NCBI GenBank assembly: GCA_963722295.1
Contig: CAVRLB010000002.1
Location: 372,001 to 436,000, forward strand
Direction: 5' to 3'
Source: Brooklawnia sp032229645
GTDB lineage: Bacteria; Actinomycetota; Actinomycetes; Propionibacteriales; Propionibacteriaceae
Length of the DNA: 64,000 nucleotides
In this document: positions 18,357 to 27,581 of the stretch, in pieces
Layout of the letters: each line of letters begins with the position of its first letter
Position numbering within the stretch: the stretch's first letter is position 1
Position numbers and translations under genes: made by a program
The notes under the pieces: generated by a model
The model's input: the letters and a program-made list of their open reading frames with translations, nothing else
Database searches by the model: none
Told to the model about the DNA's origin: nothing

Positions 18357-20626
18357 CTGTTCCTGGTTGGCTGGCGAGCGATCCGCGCGTGGTGTGCGTG
18401 CGGCATCGCGATGCGGTGGCCGGGGAATGCGCCGATTGGCCCGGCTGGCTGCCCGGCGCCGTGCGGGAGTCGGTGATGGCCGCCGGCATCGAGCGGCTCT
18501 GGCTACACCAGGTGGCAGCGGCCGACGCGGCATGGAACGGCCGGCACGTGGCGGTGAGCACGGCGACCGCATCCGGCAAATCGCTCGGCTATCTGTTGCC
18601 GATCATGGCGGCGACGGCTGTTTCGTCCGCACAGGCGAGCCTGGGATTCACCGGGAATGATCTGCGGTCGAGGTTGGGCGTGGCCAGGCATACTGCGCTG
18701 TATTTGGCGCCCACCAAGGCGCTGGAACACGATCAGTGGGCGGCCGCCCGCAAGCTAGGACCACGGGGCTGGCAGGTGGGCTGCCTGGATGGCGATTCTT
18801 CGTCGATGGAACGGCGGTTCGCCCGTGACTACGCAAGCTTCGTGCTGAGCAATCCCGATATGTTGCACCGCTCGGTGCTGCCCCAGCACTCTGGGTGGTC
18901 GAGTTTCCTCGGGTCGCTGCGCTATGTGGTGATCGATGAGGCCCACCGTTACCGCGGGGTCTTCGGATCCCAGGTTTCAGCTGTGCTGCGCAGGCTGCGA
19001 CGGTTGTGCCACGCCTACGGTTCGGATCCTGTCTTCATGCTGACGTCGGCGACCGCGAGCAATGCGGGGCAGTCCGGCGCGCTGCTGATCGGTGAGCCCG
19101 ATCCGCTGCTCGAGATCGGCGAGGATTCCTCTCCTCATTCGGCACGGGAGGTCGTCTTGTGGCGCCCCGAGTCGGATGCGCCTGGCGAGGCGTCCGAACT
19201 GCTGGCAAGGCTGGTCGACGACGGTCAGCAGGTGATCACCTTCATCGCCAGCCGGGTTCAGGCGGAGCTGATAGCGCTACGAGCGGCCGACCGCATCGAG
19301 TCGGGACGCAAGGTGGCCAGCTACCGCTCGGGATATCTGGCCGATGACCGACGGGAATTGGAATCGCGGCTGCGCTCGGGTCAGCTGGCGGGTGTGGCGG
19401 CGACCAATGCACTGGAATTGGGCATCGACATCACCGGTCTCGATGCGGTGGTGATGGCCGGGTTCCCCGGCACGCTTGGATCGTTCTGGCAGCAGTCCGG
19501 ACGCGCCGGGCGCGGCGAGCGGGACGCTCTGGTGGTCTTGATCGCCCGTGACGATCCGCTGGACAGGCATCTGCTCGATCATCCGGAGTTCATCTTCGAT
19601 CGTCCCGTCGAGCAGATCGTGCTGCACCCGCAGAACCCCTATGTACTGGGCCCGCAGCTGGCGGCCGCCGCCCAGGAGGCGCCGTTGACCCCAGCGGACG
19701 AGCGCTGGTTCGGCCCGACAATGACCCCTTTGGCGACCGGCCTGAGCGAACAGGGTCTGTTGCGGGCACGTCCGGCCGGCTGGTTCTGGACGAAGGGCTA
19801 TCGGGCGGTGGACGAGATCGATTTGCGGGGTTCACACGATCGTCCGGTAGAGATCGTCGAGGCCGATACCGGGCGGGTGATAGGTAGCGTCGATCGCGAT
19901 GCGGCCGACCGGACGGTCCACGAAGGGGCCGTCTACCTGCATCAGGGTGAGCAGTGGCTGGTGACGAAATATCTGCCCGACGAGCCGGTCGCGCTGGTGC
20001 GCTCGGCCGAACTGCCGTATTTCACCCAGGCCCTGGGGTTCAGCGAGATTCAGATCATCCAGACCAAGGACGAGTACCCGTGCGGATCCGGGATCGTCTG
20101 CCACGGCGAGGTCGAACTATCGAGGCAGGTGACCGGCTACCTGCGGCGCGATTCGGTCACCAGCGACGTCTGGGATGAGACTCCTCTGGACTTGCCGAAG
20201 CAGCAGATGACGACCCAATCGATGTGGTGGCTGATACCCGACGATGTCATCGCCCGGCTGCCGTTGCCCGCCGCGCGATTGGGCGCCGCGATACATGCGG
20301 CCGAACACACGGCCATCGGTCTGTTGCCCGCCTTCGCGCCTTGCGATCGTTGGGATATCGGCGGGTTGTCGACAGTCCAGCACCCCGATACCCAGATGTG
20401 CACGGTCTTCGTTCACGACGGCGCCCCCGGCGGCTCGGGCTACGCCGAACGCGGCTTCGAGGTCGCCGACGCGTGGTGGCGGGCAGCCTTGGAGCGGCTC
20501 ACCTGCTGCGGCTGCGAAACCGGCTGCCCGTCGTGCTGTGTCTCGCCGAAGTGCGGAAACGGCAATCGAATACTGGACAAGCAGGCGGCCACGGAGTTGC
20601 TTGCCGCACTACTGGGAAGACCCTAA
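18341..20626 (+). CDS. DEAD/DEAH-box helicase with C-terminal four-Cys cluster (MrfA/YprA type, 'helicase/secretion neighborhood')
   Basis: The 761-residue protein has Walker A STATASGKSLGY (~76), YLAPTKALEHDQW (motif Ia), VIDEAHRY (motif II, DEAH), TSATASN (motif III), then the second RecA domain with AATNALELGIDITGLD and QQSGRAGRG (motif VI). A DUF1998-like C-terminus ends with CCGCETGCPSCC, the four-Cys cluster known from MrfA/YprA and Hrq1 relatives. MrfA repairs mitomycin damage in Bacillus. In actinobacteria this gene lies next to a Tad-type locus, as here. ATG 18341 has no clear ribosome site; it is the first ATG giving family-like sequence. Confidence 0.85.
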   Translation: MVEAVAVPGWLASDPRVVCVRHRDAVAGECADWPGWLPGAVRESVMAAGIERLWLHQVAAADAAWNGRHVAVSTATASGKSLGYLLPIMAATAVSSAQASLGFTGNDLRSRLGVARHTALYLAPTKALEHDQWAAARKLGPRGWQVGCLDGDSSSMERRFARDYASFVLSNPDMLHRSVLPQHSGWSSFLGSLRYVVIDEAHRYRGVFGSQVSAVLRRLRRLCHAYGSDPVFMLTSATASNAGQSGALLIGEPDPLLEIGEDSSPHSAREVVLWRPESDAPGEASELLARLVDDGQQVITFIASRVQAELIALRAADRIESGRKVASYRSGYLADDRRELESRLRSGQLAGVAATNALELGIDITGLDAVVMAGFPGTLGSFWQQSGRAGRGERDALVVLIARDDPLDRHLLDHPEFIFDRPVEQIVLHPQNPYVLGPQLAAAAQEAPLTPADERWFGPTMTPLATGLSEQGLLRARPAGWFWTKGYRAVDEIDLRGSHDRPVEIVEADTGRVIGSVDRDAADRTVHEGAVYLHQGEQWLVTKYLPDEPVALVRSAELPYFTQALGFSEIQIIQTKDEYPCGSGIVCHGEVELSRQVTGYLRRDSVTSDVWDETPLDLPKQQMTTQSMWWLIPDDVIARLPLPAARLGAAIHAAEHTAIGLLPAFAPCDRWDIGGLSTVQHPDTQMCTVFVHDGAPGGSGYAERGFEVADAWWRAALERLTCCGCETGCPSCCVSPKCGNGNRILDKQAATELLAALLGRP

Positions 20627-20675
20627 GGGCCCTAACCTCGGGGCGTCCGCGTTGCGGTTGCGGGCCGACATCCGC

Positions 20676-21074
20676 TTACGGTCCTTGGCCCGGCTCGGAG
20701 ACGATGCCGGCCCTTGATTCGGCGTGGGCGGATTGCGGAGCTCCCGCAATCTGCGGACGCAACTGCACCTCGACGGTGACGTCGACGACGAACTCGCCCC
20801 ACCCGGTGGTGACCTCGCAGTCGGTCAGCACGGCGTCATTGGCGGCTGCGGCCAGTTCCGCTGTCGGACAGGCCTGGCGTCCATCGCGTTGCGCCTGAGC
20901 AGCGGCGATCGCGACCAGATCGGCGGCGGAGCGGGCCCGCCCCCCGCTGGCCAGCCAGCCGGAGAACCAGGCGCCCACCGCTGCGACCATCATCAAGGCG
21001 ATCATCACAGCAACGATCAGCATCGTGCCGCTCCCTCGTTGGCTACGCCATACATCACGGTTCACGTTGCTCAC
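20676..21074 (-). CDS. TadE/TadG-like protein (helicase/secretion neighborhood type)
   Basis: The 132-residue protein has an Arg/Gly N-terminus with RGSGTMLIVAVMIAL leading into one membrane helix (about residues 16-40) and a small extracytoplasmic domain with two Cys. This is the layout of TadE-like minor pilins. The GTG start at 21074 overlaps the TGA of the upstream TadE-like gene (GTGA). It is the last gene of the chromosomal Tad-type operon and converges on the helicase gene with a 49-base gap. Confidence 0.75.
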   Translation of the reverse strand: MSNVNRDVWRSQRGSGTMLIVAVMIALMMVAAVGAWFSGWLASGGRARSAADLVAIAAAQAQRDGRQACPTAELAAAANDAVLTDCEVTTGWGEFVVDVTVEVQLRPQIAGAPQSAHAESRAGIVSEPGQGP

Positions 21075-21445
21075 CGGCCCCCGCTCGGGGCGCTGGCGCG
21101 TCCCTCGATCGCGACCGGCCCCAGCGCTCCCCAATGCGTTTCCACGGCGACCAGGACGGTGACCTGGGCATCGGATTCGAGCACTGTCAGCGCAGCACCG
21201 TCAGGCATATGTTCTTCAGCTTGCTGCGCAGCCTCCTGGTCGCCACGGGCCAGCTGCCGCGCGATCTGGCCGGCCGCGTCCGAACACCGAGCCTGCAAAG
21301 CCACCAGGCTCACCGTCCAGCCCAGCATTCCGGCCATCAGGCAGGCCGTCAGCATGCCGACGGCCAGTTCGACGGTGACCATCCCGCGCTGGCGGGATTG
21401 CCGCAGCAGCCCCGAGACCGAATCCGTAGCGAGGGATCGAAGCAT
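21071..21445 (-). CDS. TadE-like minor pilin
   Basis: The 124-residue product has a short basic leader, RGMVTVELAVGMLTA (the Gly followed by hydrophobic residues and Glu at +5, like a class III pilin cleavage region), one membrane helix and a C-terminal domain of about 75 residues. TadE-like proteins are pseudopilins processed by a prepilin peptidase. GGAGG stands 5 bases before ATG 21445. It lies between the Flp-like pilin and the second TadE-like gene. Confidence 0.8.
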   Translation of the reverse strand: MLRSLATDSVSGLLRQSRQRGMVTVELAVGMLTACLMAGMLGWTVSLVALQARCSDAAGQIARQLARGDQEAAQQAEEHMPDGAALTVLESDAQVTVLVAVETHWGALGPVAIEGRASAPSGGR

Positions 21446-21530
21446 GACGCCTCCTTCATGAGAATTGACTAGGAGAATCAGCAGGTTCGGGCAGGTGCCA
21501 CGGCGGCACCCACCCGAACCTCAGCTGGGA

Positions 21531-21794
21531 TCAGGGCAGACTGCCGCCGACCTTCGAGAGAATGTCAAGGACGAACTTCAGCAGCATCTCGAAGAAGGCG
21601 TTGTCGTTGAAGACCCTGAGCAAGACAAGCGCGAGCGCCACGGCGGCGAGGATTCCCACCGCATATTCGGCAGTGGCCATGCCGCGCTGGCAGGCACGCC
21701 GCAGGCCGCGGGCGTTGATCACCGGAATGAGCAGCTGCTTGGAGTTGACTGCGGGCCGTCTGCTGCCGGTTCCGGATTCGAATTGAGTGGTCAT
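21531..21794 (-). CDS. DUF4244 small membrane protein, Flp-pilin-like
   Basis: The 87-residue product has a 37-residue leader ending RRACQRGMATAEYAVGILA. The G-MATAEY motif matches prepilins, with Glu at position +5 after the Gly, and is followed by one hydrophobic helix and an amphipathic tail. DUF4244 proteins lie in this position of actinobacterial Tad-type loci and are taken as the major pilin. AGGAAA precedes ATG 21794. A 135-base gap (21795-21929) separates it from tadC, enough for its own promoter or processing site. Confidence 0.8.
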   Translation of the reverse strand: MTTQFESGTGSRRPAVNSKQLLIPVINARGLRRACQRGMATAEYAVGILAAVALALVLLRVFNDNAFFEMLLKFVLDILSKVGGSLP

Positions 21795-21929
21795 GGTTGT
21801 TCTTTCCTTTCGAGTGTGGTGCCGGCCTTCGGCCGATCGGAAGACTCGTTGCTGGATGCTTCTGAGTCGCCATAAGGATTGGTAAATGGGGTGCTGAATC
21901 GCTCATACGGACAACACTTTGTGGAAAAC

Positions 21930-22703
21930 TCAGCGAAGTTGAGTGAAGGTCCCAAGGGTGGCGGCGACAATCGGCACGACCCCCACGAGGACGAACGCCG
22001 GCAGGAAGCAGCACACGAGCGGCAACACCGAACGCACTCCGACGGCTCGGGCCGCCATCTCCCGGCGGGCGCGACGCACCATTCGGGCTTCCGCCGCGTG
22101 TACCTCAAGGACGTCCGCGACCGCGGCACCCGAGGCGGCGCAGCGCGCGAGATCACGCGCCACCGGCCCCCAGGTCTGGTCGTCGCGCAACGAGGTCCAG
22201 GCTTGGGCATCTGAGCGTCCGAGCTCGATATGGCCGAGTACCCCGCGCAGCAGTCCCGCGCTCGGCTCAGGTGCCAGGGCCGCAATGTGCCGCACAGCTG
22301 CCCGCAACGGCACCCCGGCATCCAGCGCCGCAGCGAACAGCTCGAGGCAACCCGGCAGCTGAGCAGACAGCTGCTTGGCTTTGCGCCGCTCGGATGCCGC
22401 CTCCAGCCACCGCAATAAGGCGATGGCCAGCGGTATCGCCAGGACACCAGCCACTCCCGCGCCGCTGTCCTGGCCGAGCAGCAGCCAAGATATTGCTCCG
22501 GCGAGCAACCCGAAACGCCATTGCATGGCGGATATCTGGTTCAACCACGCCGGCGCCCGGCTCCGCCAGCCGAGGACGACTCCCCTGTCCGGAGGCTGCG
22601 TCAGCGAGAGCTCACGTAGCGCGGCCCGGTTCGGGCCTGGAACAAAGCAGATCACGGCCACCCCCAAGGCCAATCCTGCAATCAGCGGGCCTGACAAGGT
22701 CAT
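21930..22703 (-). CDS. tadC: TadC-like type II secretion F domain protein
   Basis: The 257-residue inner-membrane protein carries the T2SSF core: LPGCLELFAAALDAGVPLRAA at about 115-135 and the LGRSDAQAWTSL and ARCAASGAAVADVLEVHAAEAR stretches, followed by paired C-terminal helices (SVLPLVCCFLPAFVLVGVVP). TadC and TadB form the platform on which the ATPase acts. ATG 22703 makes an ATGA with the stop of tadB, so translation is coupled. Confidence 0.85.
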   Translation of the reverse strand: MTLSGPLIAGLALGVAVICFVPGPNRAALRELSLTQPPDRGVVLGWRSRAPAWLNQISAMQWRFGLLAGAISWLLLGQDSGAGVAGVLAIPLAIALLRWLEAASERRKAKQLSAQLPGCLELFAAALDAGVPLRAAVRHIAALAPEPSAGLLRGVLGHIELGRSDAQAWTSLRDDQTWGPVARDLARCAASGAAVADVLEVHAAEARMVRRARREMAARAVGVRSVLPLVCCFLPAFVLVGVVPIVAATLGTFTQLR

Positions 22704-23512
22704 GTTCCCTCCACGTCCTCGCCGCGCAGCCTGCCCAGCAACGTCGTCCAGACGAGGCCCGCGCATACCAGGCAGATGGCAGCGGCCAGGCAGATTCGTC
22801 CGCCCTGAGTGCCCGCCAAGAACGCGAGGGGGTCACCACCACCTGTGAAGCCCAAACCGATGCCCATCAGCGGCAGTAGCGCGAGCATGCGGCCGCTGGC
22901 ACGCGGCGAAGCCAACTCGGAGGACACAAGTCGTTCCGCGGCGGCCTCGGCCCGCAGTCCTTCGGCCACTCGGGCGGCCGCGTCCGCAATCGGCGCGCCG
23001 GTTATCTGGCAGAGTTGCCACGATCTGCCCAGCGCGGCCAGCCCAGCACATCCGGGGCGACCTGCGGCCACCCGTAACGCGGCCGGCACATCACCGCCGA
23101 TGGCGTGGGTGGCGGCGACCGGTTGGAGCAGTGGGCTGTCGCCGGCCACCCGGGCCAGCGCAGCTGATGGGATGTCGCCCACCCGCAGCTGGGTGGCAAC
23201 GGCGAGGCAGGCCTGCACCACTTCGTCGCCATTGTGGTGCCGAGCCTTCTCTGCTCGGGCGTTCACCATGAGCCATCCGGCGGTTGCCAGTACCACCAGC
23301 CCGGGAATCACCCAGGCCAGCAAGCGTGGCGCGAGGCTTGCGCAAACGGCCAGTGCCGCCGCGATCGTCAGCCCGCGCACCCAACCCGTCCAGGAGCGGG
23401 TCACCGCAGAGCGGCCGGAGCGGTTCAGCCAGGCCGATACCCGATGAGACGGATCGGCCGGCCACCAGCAGACCAGAGAACCGGCCAACGCCAGACAGGC
23501 CAATGAGATCAT
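22700..23512 (-). CDS. tadB: TadB-like type II secretion F domain protein
   Basis: The 270-residue membrane protein has N-terminal helices, a cytoplasmic T2SSF domain (from VVQACLAVATQLRVGDIPSA to AVAEGLRAEAAAERLVS-like) and two C-terminal helices. With TadC it forms the inner-membrane platform. The start at ATG 23512 forms an ATGA with the tadA stop. The upstream in-frame residues from 23566 are in the end of tadA and are not likely used. Confidence 0.85.
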   Translation of the reverse strand: MISLACLALAGSLVCWWPADPSHRVSAWLNRSGRSAVTRSWTGWVRGLTIAAALAVCASLAPRLLAWVIPGLVVLATAGWLMVNARAEKARHHNGDEVVQACLAVATQLRVGDIPSAALARVAGDSPLLQPVAATHAIGGDVPAALRVAAGRPGCAGLAALGRSWQLCQITGAPIADAAARVAEGLRAEAAAERLVSSELASPRASGRMLALLPLMGIGLGFTGGGDPLAFLAGTQGGRICLAAAICLVCAGLVWTTLLGRLRGEDVEGT

Positions 23513-24678
23513 GATGTCTCCTTCAATAGCCGAGGAAGGCCCAGCAGATCGGCCAGCTGTCCCCACCCCGGGCCCTGCTTGAGGGCTCGTCCGTCTGCGC
23601 TTGCCACTGCGGTCTCGATGAACACGAGCCCGGACGCCGATCTCTGAGCGAGCCCGATCTGGCTGACGCTGCGGCGTCCATCAGGCAGTCTGCTCACCTG
23701 AACCACCACCCGCAGCGCGGAGGCAACCTGGGCATGACAGGCTTCGCGTCCCAAGCCACCGAGCGCGGCCAGCGCCTCCAAGCGGGCCGGCACATCGGCA
23801 ACCGAGTTCGCATGCACGGTGCCACAGCCACCCTCATGCCCGGTGTTCAACGCGGTCAGCAGATCACAAAGCTCGGCGCCGCGTACCTCCCCGAGCACCA
23901 ACCGATCGGGACGCATCCGCAATGCCTGTCTGACCAGGTCTGTCATCGTGATCGCCCCGGCGCCCTCCGAGTTCGCCTGCCGGCATTCCAACCGCACGCA
24001 ATGCGGATGGTCGGGCGCCAGTTCACGAGAGTCCTCGACGATCAGCAGCCGTTGTTCGGCCGGCATCAGCCCGAGTAGACCCGCCAGCAGCGTCGTCTTC
24101 CCCGAACCGGTTCCACCTGAGATCAGAAACGCAGTCTTGGACGCCACCAATGCCCGCAGCACGTCCGCAATCCGCGCACAGATCGAGCCATTGGCCACCC
24201 AGTCGTCGAGTGAGAAGGTGCGCCGCGCCGGTACCCGCAGCGATAGGCAGGTTCCTGGATCGGCGATGGTCCCGAGGACCGCGTGCAGGCGGGTGCCATC
24301 AGCCATCCGAGCGTCCACGAATGGGCAGGAGTCGTCGAGGCGGCGGCCCGCGCTGGCCGCGAGCCTGGCCGCGAGTTGGCGTACCTCGTCGTCGGAGTCG
24401 AAATGGATGCCGGTGGGTTCCAGCCCGTGACCGCGATCGATGAAGACCTGCTCCGCGCCGTTGACCAGAACGTCGGTCAGTCCCTCCAGGTCGAGCAGCG
24501 GCTGCAGTCGGCCGGCCCCGATGCTGCCTCGCCGTAGCGCCTCGACCGTGAAGAGAACCATCGCGTCGCTAACCACCAATCCGAGCGCACGCAGCGCTGC
24601 CGCAACATCTTGTGGTGTCCACGCCCGCCCCAATCCCGCGAGCCGGACGCGCACCAATTCGAGATCGTGCTCATTCAT
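23509..24678 (-). CDS. tadA: TadA/CpaF secretion ATPase
   Basis: The 389-residue ATPase shows Walker A ISGGTGSGKTTLLAG (residues 188-196 for the loop), the Asp box LIVEDSRELAPDHPH, Walker B RLVLGEVRGAE and the His box TGHEGGCGTVHANS. It powers the Tad machine as a hexamer in the cytoplasm. The N-terminal part holds LTDVLVNGAEQVFIDRGHGL as in all CpaF proteins. It overlaps the ssd/cpaE-like gene by 8 bases and tadB by 4. Confidence 0.92.
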   Translation of the reverse strand: MNEHDLELVRVRLAGLGRAWTPQDVAAALRALGLVVSDAMVLFTVEALRRGSIGAGRLQPLLDLEGLTDVLVNGAEQVFIDRGHGLEPTGIHFDSDDEVRQLAARLAASAGRRLDDSCPFVDARMADGTRLHAVLGTIADPGTCLSLRVPARRTFSLDDWVANGSICARIADVLRALVASKTAFLISGGTGSGKTTLLAGLLGLMPAEQRLLIVEDSRELAPDHPHCVRLECRQANSEGAGAITMTDLVRQALRMRPDRLVLGEVRGAELCDLLTALNTGHEGGCGTVHANSVADVPARLEALAALGGLGREACHAQVASALRVVVQVSRLPDGRRSVSQIGLAQRSASGLVFIETAVASADGRALKQGPGWGQLADLLGLPRLLKETS

Positions 24679-25711
24679 CGCGCAGCACCCCGTTCAGCAG
24701 CGCGTCGCAGGCCCGCGCGAATCTGCCCCGTCGCAGCCCCGGCGGAATGCCCGCTTCAAGAGACCCCGGCAGCCTCGCATCGTGCGGCACACTCCCGACC
24801 ACGGGCAGCCCGAGAGTGTCTTCGATCATCTCGGGCGCCAGTCGGCGCCCTGGTCCTTTACGCACAATCACCTGCGCGTCGCTCAGTCCCCAGGTGGCCA
24901 CCTTCGACCTGGCGGTCATGACGGCCTTCACTTCGGCGGCGACCACCAGCAGGCTCTCCGCGCGCGAGGTCACTGTCACGTCCGGATGCGATCCGGCATC
25001 GAGGATCACCAGATCGTGGCTGCGCAACAGCGACGCCACGACTGCATTGATGGCATCGAACGACGGCAGACCCGAGTCGGTGCGACGCGAGTCCGACACC
25101 CGCGGACGTCCCGTCGATACGAGGTCGACCCCGCTCACATTTGGTAGCCGGCCGCGCAGATCTCCGATGTGCCCGGCGGCCGACCTCAGATCGGGCCAAC
25201 GCCAGCCGGGGGCCCGCTCTGCGCCGAAGACCAGGTCCAGCCCGCCGCCGGTCGCGTCCAACTCGGCCGCCGCGACACGCAGATCTTGTGTGGCGGCGCG
25301 CTGGGCGAGGCCTGCTGCCACGGTCGTGGCGCCCACCCCGCCGCTGCCGCCGATCACTCTTAACACGACCGGGGGCTCGTCCGGCAGTTCGTCGATGCCG
25401 GCCAACAGCGAGCTGACGAAGCCCGTTTGCTCGGGCAGCACCATGACCGGGGCCTCCAGCGGGACCGACCACGACATCAGTACTTTCGCGTCCGGACCGC
25501 ACAGGTGGACTTTTCGGCGCGGCGGCAAACCGAGTCCCGCCACCGTGGGAGCCTGATCGGCGCCGATCAGCACGACAGAGGCGCTCAGCCAGCCACGGCG
25601 CAGCGTATCGGTATCGCGAGCCACGTCGGGCTCGACTTGGACAGCGGCGGCCGCGGCCATGATGGCTTCGATCACGGCAGGGTCACGGGACACGATCAGG
25701 GGTGCCGACAT
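24671..25711 (-). CDS. ssd: CpaE/Ssd-like septum-site or Tad-locating protein
   Basis: The 346-residue protein has an N-terminal receiver-like part (residues 1-110) and a MinD-like ATPase part with VIGGSGGVGATTVAAGLA, a P-loop that lacks the canonical Lys, then DLVILDAGSHPDVT. The mycobacterial counterpart Ssd affects septum formation, while CpaE/TadZ places Tad machines. It is the first gene of the operon; ATG 25711 is the nearest start and a 196-base gap to the HAD gene holds the promoters of both. Confidence 0.82.
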   Translation of the reverse strand: MSAPLIVSRDPAVIEAIMAAAAAVQVEPDVARDTDTLRRGWLSASVVLIGADQAPTVAGLGLPPRRKVHLCGPDAKVLMSWSVPLEAPVMVLPEQTGFVSSLLAGIDELPDEPPVVLRVIGGSGGVGATTVAAGLAQRAATQDLRVAAAELDATGGGLDLVFGAERAPGWRWPDLRSAAGHIGDLRGRLPNVSGVDLVSTGRPRVSDSRRTDSGLPSFDAINAVVASLLRSHDLVILDAGSHPDVTVTSRAESLLVVAAEVKAVMTARSKVATWGLSDAQVIVRKGPGRRLAPEMIEDTLGLPVVGSVPHDARLPGSLEAGIPPGLRRGRFARACDALLNGVLRDE

Positions 25712-25907
25712 GCCCAAAGTATTGGTAAGTCGGTGCCTGGATCGGTCAGATCAATTCATTTCTGTGGATAACTCGACCATCCCAAGACGCGGGCCCGAGT
25801 CACCGGGTAGACCCGCCAGGCCGCAGGTTTGTTGAAACCACGCTGCGGAACGCAGACTGGTCTGTGCCGGTCAATCCCGAGCGGCAGAAGGGCAGCGTGA
25901 GTGCGCA

Positions 25908-26741
25908 GTGACCATCCGGATGATCGCGAGCGACCTCGACGGCACCCTGCTGCTGCCGGACAAGTCTGTATCCCCGCGCACCCGCCAGGCTATCAGGGCC
26001 GCCCAGCAGGCCGGGATTCTCGTCGTGCCGGCCACCGGACGATCGGTCGTCGACATGCCGACGGTCTTGCCCGATGAGCTACGCCCGCTGGCGGTGTGTT
26101 CCAACGGAGCAGTTGTCTACAACGCCGAGGATGACACGGTGCTCGCCGAACGCCCGATCTCTGCCAACGTCTGCGAGGCGCTGATCGGCGCTCTCACCGA
26201 GGTGGCACCGGGCACTCGATTCGCCGCCCTGGTGCACAGCGGCTACGACCTCCTGCCGGGCCCGGGCTACCTCGAGGTGATGGATCCAGGTAACCACGGC
26301 CGCAATCCCGAGGACCTCGAGGAGGTGTCGTTGCAGCGACTGAGCGCACAACCGGCGGTCAAGATGGTGGCCCGGCATGGCGAACTTGAGTTGGAGGCCC
26401 TCTACGAATACTGCGAGCAGGTTGCCCACGTGGGCATCCTGCCGACGACCTCAGGGGTGCCGTTCATCGAGATCTCGGCGTCCGGGGTGAGTAAGGCCAG
26501 CACCTTGGAGCTGCTGGCCGCCGAATACGGGATCGCTCCGCACGAGGTGCTGGCCTTCGGCGATTCGGCGAATGATGTCGAGATGATCCGCTGGGCCGGG
26601 CATGGCGTGGCTGTCGCCACGGGCACCGATGACGCACTGGCCGCTGCGGACGAGATCGCGCGCCCCAGCACCGAGGACGGTGTGGCACTGGTCATCGAGC
26701 GCGTCCTCGACGGCCGGGCGCCATCGCGTTCCCGCTGCTGA
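25908..26741 (+). CDS. HAD-superfamily phosphatase, Cof/IIB type
   Basis: The 277-residue protein has all HAD motifs: IASDLDGTLL (motif I, nucleophile Asp ~9), VPATGRS (motif II), a Lys in SASGVSKASTLELL (motif III), and FGDSANDVEMI (motif IV). The cap between residues ~85 and 190 is of the Cof type, whose members dephosphorylate sugar phosphates, FMN or pyridoxal phosphate; the true substrate is unknown. GTG 25908 is the likely start. It is divergent from the Tad operon. Confidence 0.88.
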   Translation: MTIRMIASDLDGTLLLPDKSVSPRTRQAIRAAQQAGILVVPATGRSVVDMPTVLPDELRPLAVCSNGAVVYNAEDDTVLAERPISANVCEALIGALTEVAPGTRFAALVHSGYDLLPGPGYLEVMDPGNHGRNPEDLEEVSLQRLSAQPAVKMVARHGELELEALYEYCEQVAHVGILPTTSGVPFIEISASGVSKASTLELLAAEYGIAPHEVLAFGDSANDVEMIRWAGHGVAVATGTDDALAAADEIARPSTEDGVALVIERVLDGRAPSRSRC

Positions 26742-26788
26742 GCTGCGCCTTCTTCGAAGATGACTGGATCGGTCCTAAAGTGGTGGCC

Positions 26789-27565
26789 ATGCCAGCTGTC
26801 GCCCGCCCGCCGTTGCCCGAATCGGCCTTGACGTGGCTGGTCGGCAGCGAGCCGGTGCGGGTCGTCGCACTCGGCTGCCCCCGGGGTATGGTGCAGAACC
26901 TCGCCAACCGGGGCCACGGCGTACTGGCAGTCGAGCCGGACGTGCAGCATTGCCGGCAAACGCTGGCCGGCCGGCCTCCCAGCGAAGCTCTGTTCTCCGT
27001 TGTCGCGCGGGCAGACGAGCTGCCGCTGCAACCGTGCGTCGCGCATGTGACGTTGCTCGGCGGCCCCTGGCGCACTCAGCCTGGGCGTCCACGCATCAAC
27101 GCTCACCAGGCGCACGGCCAGATCAGCCGTGTGCTGCAGCCGGGAGGATGGGTGGCGGGTTGGCAGATCGTCCGCGATGACACCGTGCCGTGGGTGCGCA
27201 GACTGATCGCGCTGATGCGCACCATCGACCCACACGCCATGTCGGGCGCCGGTATCGACGGTCACGAAGACCTGCTGAGCAGCAAGTATTTCCCGCGGAT
27301 CGAGCGCCGGGAGTTCCGGCTCTGGGCACCGGTGACCCGCCGTGGACTCATCGAGATGGTGTCCGGCCAGCAGGCGGTCAGCGGGCTGGACGAGGCCACT
27401 CGGCGCCGGCTGATCGGTGAGCTCAACCAGATCCTCGACAGCGCCGCCCGCATGTCGGAGTTGCGGCTGCCCTACCAGATGCAGTGCTGGCGAGCTCATG
27501 TCGATCATGAGGAGCTGACCCAACCGATCGCCTTCGGCGACGGGGCACTGATCATCCCGATCTAA
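26789..27565 (+). CDS. SAM-dependent methyltransferase-like protein
   Basis: The 258-residue protein resembles class I methyltransferases: VVALGCPRGMVQNLANRGH in place of the SAM Gly-rich loop, VLAVEPDVQHCRQT as motif II, then ISRVLQPGGWVAGWQIV (motif IV-like). The SAM loop is weak (GCPRG rather than GxGxG), so it may bind SAM poorly. The C-terminal half has RLPYQMQCWRAHV near the end, common to small actinobacterial methyltransferases. ATG 26789 is chosen; GTG codons at 26780 and 26783 are in frame. It follows the HAD gene by 47 bases. Confidence 0.6.
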   Translation: MPAVARPPLPESALTWLVGSEPVRVVALGCPRGMVQNLANRGHGVLAVEPDVQHCRQTLAGRPPSEALFSVVARADELPLQPCVAHVTLLGGPWRTQPGRPRINAHQAHGQISRVLQPGGWVAGWQIVRDDTVPWVRRLIALMRTIDPHAMSGAGIDGHEDLLSSKYFPRIERREFRLWAPVTRRGLIEMVSGQQAVSGLDEATRRRLIGELNQILDSAARMSELRLPYQMQCWRAHVDHEELTQPIAFGDGALIIPI

Positions 27566-27581
27566 CCCCGGACGATCGCGA

